From Phoronis australis (taxonomy: Eukaryota > Phoronida > Phoronidae): a stretch of DNA of 64,000 nucleotides. The position numbers and the translations under genes were made by a program. Below, piece after piece: positions 56,616 to 64,000 of this stretch (its first letter is position 1; every line of letters begins with the position of its first letter). The DNA lies in the NCBI GenBank assembly GCA_002633005.1, contig NMRA01000275.1:472893-536892 (forward strand), read 5' to 3'. A model generated the notes under the pieces. It worked only from the letters and a program-made list of their open reading frames with translations, was not told the DNA's origin and made no database searches.

Positions 56616-59600
56616 TCAGTCTGAATCGCTTCGGCTGTCTTGCACAAATCCTGTGACGGGAACACCATCTAACGACACAGTCCGCAAGGCATCTTCTTCA
56701 AATATTTCCAATGTTGCTGTGGCACCGTCATTAAACTTGAACGCCGCTCCACCATCAATGACAAGGCAGGCATCCCACATGCGTGATTTGAGAGTCACCC
56801 TGAAAAGGGGACGAAATCCATGTAAAAAAATTAAGTTTACCAATATTTATTTGGCATTTCTGAAAATTACTTTTTGAACAAGAACATTTAGAGTATTTAT
56901 GAGTAAAAATGCTTCTTAAAGTTATAATACTGACAAGCCCTGCCAACATTTGACCACTTCAATTGAAAGGTTATTTCTCATTTTTAATCATTATTGAAAC
57001 AGCTGCCATAACAATAGGAAACAATTGTTTAATGGTGTCATGTCAGGCTTACGTAATTAGCATATTTATTGATTTCACATCTTTAAACAGTAAGTGTGCA
57101 GGAAGAACAACACTGAAGTATGCAAATAAGACAGCAAAAAATTAAACCAAATCAAATTTTATATTTGATACAAGGAAATGACTCATAACCTTTGTTGCAG
57201 TTGCATTCCCTACCAATTATTTTGTAAAAATTTAAATCCGTGTTTCGAGATCTAAGACCATGATTTGTTTTGATGCATAACATAAAACTTGGCACAGCTC
57301 TATTTTAGCTGCCTTATACGACAAACTTCGGTGCAGTGACTATACTTCCTTGTCAGATTAAATGGGAATTATGGTGAAATATGCAAAAATTGTTAACCCA
57401 CATCTTTTCAAAAGAAGCTTTGCAACAATCATTTTTTTAACTCCCAATTACTCTGGTAATTAGTTTAAGTGTAATTCATTAAACAACATTTAGCAATTAA
57501 AAAGCACTTGTCACTTACTTTTTTGCAAATCCTTTGCTATCTGCTACTACTTCGAATATACCTAGGAAGGAAAAATATCAGTGACCAGTAATACTATAAA
57601 AGCAACAGAGAAAAACATCCTTTCCCTCAACTCCTTTCCATTTTCCAACGAAAACGAAAAGTAGCCCTGTTGGCTCAGCACTTCACTGGACTAGCTTTAA
57701 ATGGATAAGTCCAAGGTTAAGCGTTCCTCAACTTATGATCTCCAACAAACCTCATCAGACAAATACAACAGCTCACTAGCAGTGCATTTTATAGGCAACT
57801 TAGTAGGTTCATACCAAGTGACACCAATACCAGAGGATAACCTCAATCAGCGGCTGAGTGCCCGTAGCGGCTGCAGTTACAGTCACTATAATCCTGTTAT
57901 GTCCGCTTTTGAGTTGCCTAAAAACCCTGTGTTAGTCAAAGAGTTGCACGCATTCATCAAAACGACTCTTGCATGGGACTGTCTTAAGCATACAGTAATC
58001 CGTGTCTGATGTCAGCAACATCTCTGATGTTAGGGTACTGAGGAGACGATAAGAGCAGCGAGTTGGCTGGGTGTTTTTTATCCTATTGCAAGTTGTTTGC
58101 ACTTAATATATATTTCTAAAATTGGAAAAAAACTGCTTTGATACCTTGAAGTTAGCTACAGCATAATTATTTAAACATTTACATCCTAATACCAAGATAT
58201 CTTCAAACAACCAGCAATAGGATGCATATTTATTGACCTGCTGAAAGCAGTTAAGTTCACAATATAATAAAAGTAGAACTGTGAGGCAAGGATGTGTTCA
58301 ACTGGCTGTGCTTAAGGTTACCAGGTATGTATTGAAAGAAATAGAAATAGATTTTAACCCGGTAAACGTCTATATTTTCTAAAAGGAGAAAGTCTGAAGA
58401 ATTTTCGACTTTTTGCCAGTCTGCCATGACTTGGGTTACGTGACCATATCTTCATTAAAATTAAGCAAAAAGAAAGTACATTGATTGCAAGACAACAGTA
58501 TCAACAACATGACCAAATCTCATTTCTGATAAATGTTTAAAAACATTGTAGTTTTCTAAATCATCATTTTTGTTTTCGCTTTATGCAATGTTCAACTTTT
58601 TCACAGAAATCATAAAAGTCCTATAACAGCCCCTTAAACAAAAATGGATTAAATATGTTAAAAACTATTTCTAACAGCACTGGTGAAAAGTGCATGAAAT
58701 ATAGTATTTGACAGTTCATATGAATCAATGTTCTTTAAATGGCCAAATTTGGTTATTTTCTAGGGTCCTATATAACCTCAATGAAAATTGCCACCAGGGA
58801 TCAATTGTAATTGNGATAACTTCAATCAGCGGCTGAGTGCCCGTAGCGGCTGCAGTTACACTCACTATAATCCTGTTATTTACGCTTTTGAGTTGCCTAA
58901 AAACCCTGTGTTAGTCAAAGAGTTGCACGCATTCATCAAAACGACTCTTGCATTGGACTGTCTTAAGCATACAGTAATCCGTGTCTGATGTCAGCAACAT
59001 CTCTGATGTTAGGGTACTGAGGAGACGATAAGAGCAGCGAGTTGGCTGGGTGTTTTTTTTATCCCATTGCAAGTTGTTTGCACTTAATATATATTTCTAA
59101 AATTGGAAAAAAACTGCTTTGATACCTTGAAGTTAGCTACAGCATAATTATTTAAACATTTGCATCCTAATACCAAGATATCTTCAAACAACCAGCAATA
59201 GGATGCATATTTATTGACCTGCTGAAAGCAGTTAAGTTCACAATATAATAAAAGTAGAGCTGTGATGCAAGGATGTGTTCAACTGGCTGTGCTTAAGGTT
59301 ACCAGGTATGTATTGAAAGAAATAGAAATAGATTTTAACCCAGTAAACGTCTATATTTTCTAAAAGGAGAAAGTCTGAAGAATTTTCGACTTTTTGCCAG
59401 TCTGCCATGACTTGGGTTATGTGACCATATCTTCATTAAAATTAAGCAAAAAGAAACTAAAGTACATTGATTGCAAGACAACAGTATCAACAACATGACC
59501 AAATCTCATTTCTGATAAATGTTTAAAAACATTGTAGTTTTCTAAATCATCATTTTTGTTTTCGCTTTATGCAATGTTCAACTTTTTCACAGAAATCATA

Positions 59601-62600
59601 AAAGTCCTATAACAGCCCCTTAAACAAAAATGGATTAAATATGTTAAAAACTATTTCTAACAGCACTGGTGAAAAGTGCATGAAATATAGTATTTGACAG
59701 TTCATATGAATCAATGTTCTTTAAATGGCCAAATTTGGTTATTTTCTAGGGTCCTATATAACCTCAATGAAAATTGCCACCAGGGATCAATTGTAATTGT
59801 ACAAAAAATGGCAGACGCCATCCTCAACAAAATACTCATTCCATTACGATCTTACATGTGGGTATAAAGTACAGAGGTTGACACGAAAACTAAAATTGCC
59901 AATGGGGACAGGATCAGACTGATCTGGGAGTTTTCACAAGCTGTAGTCTCCATGATGCAAATGCTGATGATGGGTAACAACAAGGTCTTAGTTACATTAC
60001 TATGGCACAAAAATTGACACTAGGAAGAGCAGCGCGGATTTGACTGGTAATTGGCAAGCTTGTTCATTTCTTAATAAAAAACACACTGATCAAAATTTAA
60101 AAGGTTAGCACTACAAAGGAAAAAAACAAAAACTGCCAGTAGCAGATCATCCTCTCCTTCTCAGAGATAAGTTTACTAAAGGTTTAAGGTGATATGGATG
60201 CGGATGCTAGACACAGATGTTATGTATGTTTAGGCACATATAAACCAACACTTTTCAATGGAGAAAATTCATATATAAAGTTGCACAATAGCGATGGAAA
60301 AATAGCTCTCCCTTCCTTTTCACAATGCTGCCAATATTCCAAATATCATAGCTTCTGTTTAAGTTTGACGAGTTCTTCATAGAATCACAACACATACCAT
60401 TTACAATGGGATCTCGGATAGTATATGCCATTTTCAACTCTGAGGGGTCGAATCGAAGCTTGTCATTATATACGTTGGTGATCTTCTTAATCAAACTTAG
60501 GTTGTCCACAGGGAAGGGCATGCCAGTCGCGTAACCAGCTGAAAGTCAAGAACATTGTATGTACAATACATGCTAAAATTAGATAAAATTACCCAGAATC
60601 CCATGCCATGGGAGCTGAGCACAAGTGGAATTCATTGTCACCGTAGCTGTCATTTGTGATTGGGATGAGAGAGAATTTATCAGTAACCTAACAAAAAAGA
60701 AACGCCAATCTAGGGTTAGCACAGGGCCCTCAATGCCCCGATTTTGGGGCCAAATATTGGCTACAAACCCTTGGGAAAAACATTCTAAAATCACCCAAAA
60801 ATACCCTCATCAGGTCCAAAAATTCCCCTTCAATGATTTTTAAAAATTCCATCTTTAAATTCACAGTCCTTCGAATTGTTGGCAATCGTGGGAGGTCCGT
60901 TCACCTACGTGAGAGAGGGTACTGTAGCCTATCGCTAAAATGCTGCGTCACCTGTCATTTTCTCTGAACGCAGCTAACCATCATCACTTGGAAAAAGCTG
61001 TGTCTGATTTTTTTGGCGAGCACTGCAACTCATGTGACAAAGGGGTCAACTGGTAACATCATTTAGTAGCTACCAGTTGTCAAAATGAAAAAAACAGAAA
61101 AAGTACCGAAAAAATAGCCTAACATTTCACCCTAATCCAATTTCAACATAGTATTGCACAAATATGGAGCTATCTCAAGGGCAATATTGGGTTACGTATG
61201 GACGAAAGGAGACCCAAGTTCCCCTGGTTGAATGTGACATTGTTCTCCCAAGCTCTATATGATCTGATAAGCCCATGGGATCGGCCACCCAAGGTCTATA
61301 TGACCTGATAAGCCCATGGGATCTGCCTCCCAAGGTCTATATGACTTGATAAGCCCATGGGATCGGCCTTTACTTGTTTTATTACACGACCACTTATGCT
61401 TCGTTCCTCTGATTTTTTCATCTATTGGAAAGTCTTTTTAAGCTTTGATGCACTGTAATCATCTGCTCACTGACTGTAATTTGTCAGATCACAAATAACA
61501 AAATCAAATTTCTGTGCAGCTTGATTGAAAAGTGATAAGACATGGTTAGCACCACCTCTAAATAAAAATCAGAGGACTGTGGTAGTATTAACAGTATTCC
61601 ACAGCTGCAGTATCTTATAAACTTTAATATTATTCTGTCAATACCAGCTTGACTTTGTGTACACCCTACCTATCCTGAGCACCATTTCCACGTCGTTGGA
61701 GCTAAGCTGGTTGATATTGAACAACCAGCCTGTTGAACCCGTCCCTGTGCTTATCGTCACCCCTGAACTCTTCTGCTTAAACGCCACAGAGTCGTCGAGG
61801 GAGATTTCATAGTAAGAGACCCTGCAATTATTTACTGCAGTTAAAATAAGTTCTGCCTTCTAACTTTCCTGAACCATTAAAGAACACTCTGTTCTTTAGC
61901 CAGCAAGTAACTTACAATAGCAACAAAAGGACAATACTTCAGTATTGAGGTTTATATCAATTTAATACTGTTGTACTATACCTGCATTGGCAATTGAAGG
62001 AACTAACTTTTTTAAGACAATTTAAAACTGATCTCAGCTTGTTCCTTACTCACGAAATGGTCTAAGGGCTTGGAAAGAACTGACTGTTAGTATTTGTGAT
62101 CATGCTCTGCACATAAAATGGCTGACATGACAAGCCAACTTATTGAGTCTCACCTCAAGCAATCGTAAATTCATCCAAAGCCCAGAAATTACAACTAATG
62201 CGAGTAAGGAACAAGCTCATTAACTGATTTCATAAACTTGGTAAGTTGCCTAAATCTTTAAGATTTACAGCACCTTTAGAATTCACTTTGTCCAACTTTA
62301 AAGACATGTGCAACCTTAATTAGGTCAATCCTGAGTCACAAACTTTGAACTAAAATAAACCAAGTTAGTAGCAGTAATCATTGAACTCCATTCTGGCTAT
62401 GGTATCTCTTTACACAATTAGGAACACAAACTGTCTGTATTAAAACATAAAACACATAGTTCCACCCCAAAACAGAAAACAAACTAATTGTTTTCAAAGA
62501 CAGCATTACATGGGGCTTTAAAAAACAACTCTGCATGAAATAAACAAATAATGCGATGATGCGTGTTAAGTTGTGTATCAAAGCTCCATACAGTCCTATC

Positions 62601-63396
62601 TTAGAAAACCAGGAATACACTTGTGTACTTGTCATCAGGGTCACTATTAAGATGACTGGCATAGATGTATATTAAGGTGGGGATAAAAATAAAATTAAGT
62701 CCATTTTACCCTGGTGCAACCTTGAGCAAAATATGTGCAGGATATTTCATTGTAATCTATCAAGATTTTTTTCGATTGAAAGACAAAACCAATACTTCGG
62801 AAAAAATACACCCCAACAATGAAAAGTACAGAAATCAATTATTTTACAGATCAAATTTCTCATCTAAGAAAAGAGTATGGTGAGGGGAACAAAACATTTT
62901 AAGGAAGGCCTGCACGTTAAAAACTATATACTTTAAAAAGAATGGATATTTAGTCATTTAGTTGGAGTGAATTCCATAGGCTACTCAACATGTGGATTTC
63001 AACAAGAGCATGTAGGTGTAACACCTAAGATTTGATTTCCTACACACTATAATTGTGTGAAAAGGCATACAACTCATCAAAGAAAGATGTAAATATACCC
63101 CGCAGTTTGCAAGTAGTCACAGTAATCAAAGGCAAAACCCTTAAATGTCTGAGATGGCAACATACTTTGAAGACAACTGCTCTCCAAAAAACACTTCATT
63201 TAATGCTAGCACCGGCAAAACCCGTTCGGGCCGTACGGGTTTGATGAATGATCCACTACTGAAGAGGTCGTCCTCCTGCTCATTTTCACCATATCGATCT
63301 TCAGGCGCCACAGCACACCGGTCCCGCAGTGAGATTGGGTCATCGTCATCATGTTTACCTGACATGGTGACACGAATCCGCTGACGCCATGACCAC
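56616..63396 (-). CDS. NADK2: Mitochondrial NAD kinase 2, 3' part
   Basis: Five exons on the minus strand: 63396-63166, 61821-61670, 60538-60398, 57561-57519, 56799-56616. Phases agree at every junction and give 249 residues to TGA. The product follows human NADK2: WSWRQRIRV, an acidic variable loop, VLPVLALNEVFFGEQLSSK, VSYYEISLDD, the nucleotide-binding ISTGTGSTGWLFNINQLSS, a segment ending IRDPIVNG, then SRMWDACLVIDGGAAFKFND and ALRTV near the C-terminus. The family phosphorylates NAD to NADP in the mitochondrial matrix. The mitochondrial signal and the GGDGT catalytic region lie in exons beyond base 64000. The protein continues about 18 residues past the human end with a Ser/Asp-rich tail. 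The 43-base exon at 57519-57561 is needed to restore the frame and fits the human spacing. Confidence 0.94.
57701..58009 (+). CDS. Unassigned 102-residue reading frame inside a NADK2 intron
   Basis: Antisense to NADK2. It has an ATG and a frame through to TGA, and its last 57 residues fall in the 980-bp duplicated unit. I do not recognise it. In the second copy (58815-58988) the frame stays open, but all five base changes I count in the shared coding part do not look like those of a conserved protein: at least four change the residue (Ser/Thr, Met/Ile, Ser/Tyr, Trp/Leu). A gene relic or a chance frame is more likely than an active gene. Confidence 0.15.
   Translation: MDKSKVKRSSTYDLQQTSSDKYNSSLAVHFIGNLVGSYQVTPIPEDNLNQRLSARSGCSYSHYNPVMSAFELPKNPVLVKELHAFIKTTLAWDCLKHTVIRV
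57836..59799. repeat. Tandem duplication, two copies of about 980 bp, joined at an N
   Basis: Copy 1 is 57836-58813 and copy 2 is 58815-59799. They are about 98-99% identical by eye, with roughly a dozen substitutions, a 4-base insertion (ACTA near 59457) and T-run length differences. The single N at 58814 lies exactly at the junction. This fits either a recent tandem duplication or two haplotype copies placed end to end by the assembler. It lies in the NADK2 intron between the 60398 and 57561 exons. Confidence 0.9.
59800..60397. repeat. Worn copy of the 8290/53400 repeat family
   Basis: Phrases such as CACGAAAACTAAAATTGCCA, CACAAAAATTGACACTAGG and AAAAACAAAAACTGCCAGTAG echo the family's monomer joints, at about 59880-60140. 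The copy is too diverged to set its ends, and the CTCF-like core is lost. The rest up to the exon at 60398 shows nothing. Confidence 0.4.
61250..61370. repeat. 41-bp tandem repeat, 3 copies
   Basis: TCTATATGACCTGATAAGCC then CATGGGATCGGCC and CCCAAGG recur with starts at 61254, 61295 and 61336. A few substitutions separate the copies. It lies in a NADK2 intron. Confidence 0.9.
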
Positions 63397-64000
63397 CTGT
63401 AATTAAAAGAAATCATAAAAACTGGCCAAAATGACCTTTTGCAGAGTGGCACAAAATCAAGCTATGACTAAATGAATAAATAAATAAATAAAATATTAAT
63501 ATGATTTTAGGCCATGTGATCTGACCAAGTTGACTGTGATGAGGAATCTAACAAATGCATAAACAAATAAATGTTAAACACATTTCAAAATTTTGAAAAT
63601 TTGTTCCTCAGTAACAGTCCTTTTGAATAAACTGCTCACTACAATGGAAGAAAGCACTAAAAATCACATTCTTTTCAAAATCTATTCAATAACATTTATC
63701 CATAATGAAACCTAGCTCGAAGGGCTGCACAATTTTACAACACAAATAGGACATAAAGCTATGTATGCCACTGATACAATTGCATTGGGAGTAATTTAAT
63801 CTCATTACAGTAATTACTTTTGTCGTTTCCAATGACTAGTACAAAACAAGGGTTACCAACTACCTAACACACCTTCACAGGCAATAACACATTGAGGGGT
63901 GACTCAGGAATCCAAGCACAAATCTTATGATAAAAAATATAAAAATTCCTGCTGTTTACGTCCCAGTCTCACATTTTAGGACACATGCATGAGGTTCCTC
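63397..64000 (-). other. NADK2 intron at the window edge
   Basis: The intron continues upstream (towards higher coordinates). No exon is seen before the edge; the preceding NADK2 exon should end with a segment like FYRGEF, and I find nothing matching. A short (AAAT)n run lies at about 63474-63492. Confidence 0.5.

Noticed and set aside
57660-57740. tRNA-like A box (TGGCTCAGCAC) upstream of the 102-codon frame
   Set aside because: The downstream GGTTAAGCGTTCC is a weak B box and the arms do not pair; too weak to list as a SINE.

Overview
The window is nuclear DNA from an animal, most likely a non-vertebrate marine species. It is AT-rich, with intron-split genes bounded by GT-AG sites, long introns and many short repeats. 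The proteins resemble their vertebrate orthologues closely, but the XKR gene has seven coding exons, more than I recall for vertebrate XKR genes. The repeats (tRNA-like SINE pieces, fold-back elements, MITEs, a LINE tail with a CCHC-type knuckle) fit a hemichordate, echinoderm, cephalochordate or mollusc. I cannot choose among these from sequence alone.

Four protein-coding genes are supported by homology and by splice phases that agree at every junction. In order: (1) the 3' part of DNAI4/WDR78, an axonemal dynein intermediate chain, plus strand, 8 exons, 1931-7718; (2) complete TFB1M, mitochondrial 12S rRNA dimethyladenosine transferase, minus strand, 4 exons, 17012-11080; (3) a complete XK-related (XKR) membrane protein, plus strand, 7 exons, 18973-48387, with introns of 15.4 and 8.3 kb; (4) the 3' part of NADK2, mitochondrial NAD kinase, minus strand, 5 exons, 63396-56616. 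The layout is convergent (DNAI4/TFB1M), divergent (TFB1M/XKR), convergent (XKR/NADK2). The four genes share no pathway. TFB1M and NADK2 both act in mitochondria, but nothing here suggests co-regulation.

The rest is introns and intergenic DNA filled with repeats. Both convergent intergenic intervals carry a copy of one repeat family (about 8290-10080 and 53400-54300). Its monomers contain perfect matches to the CTCF core consensus, and both copies end in the same 13-bp-stem hairpin followed by a short A tract. Introns 1 and 2 of XKR each hold a 445-bp fold-back element whose arms are built from short repeats, like sea urchin TU or Drosophila FB elements. A third fold-back element and a LINE 3' remnant also lie in intron 2. 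A 560-bp palindrome sits between TFB1M and XKR. A 980-bp near-identical tandem duplication in a NADK2 intron is joined at a single N and may be an assembly artefact.

I found no new multi-gene system. The items most worth checking are the repeat-borne CTCF-like sites, the conserved 3' hairpin, the composite fold-back elements, and the XKR C-terminus, where one ambiguous base decides the reading frame.
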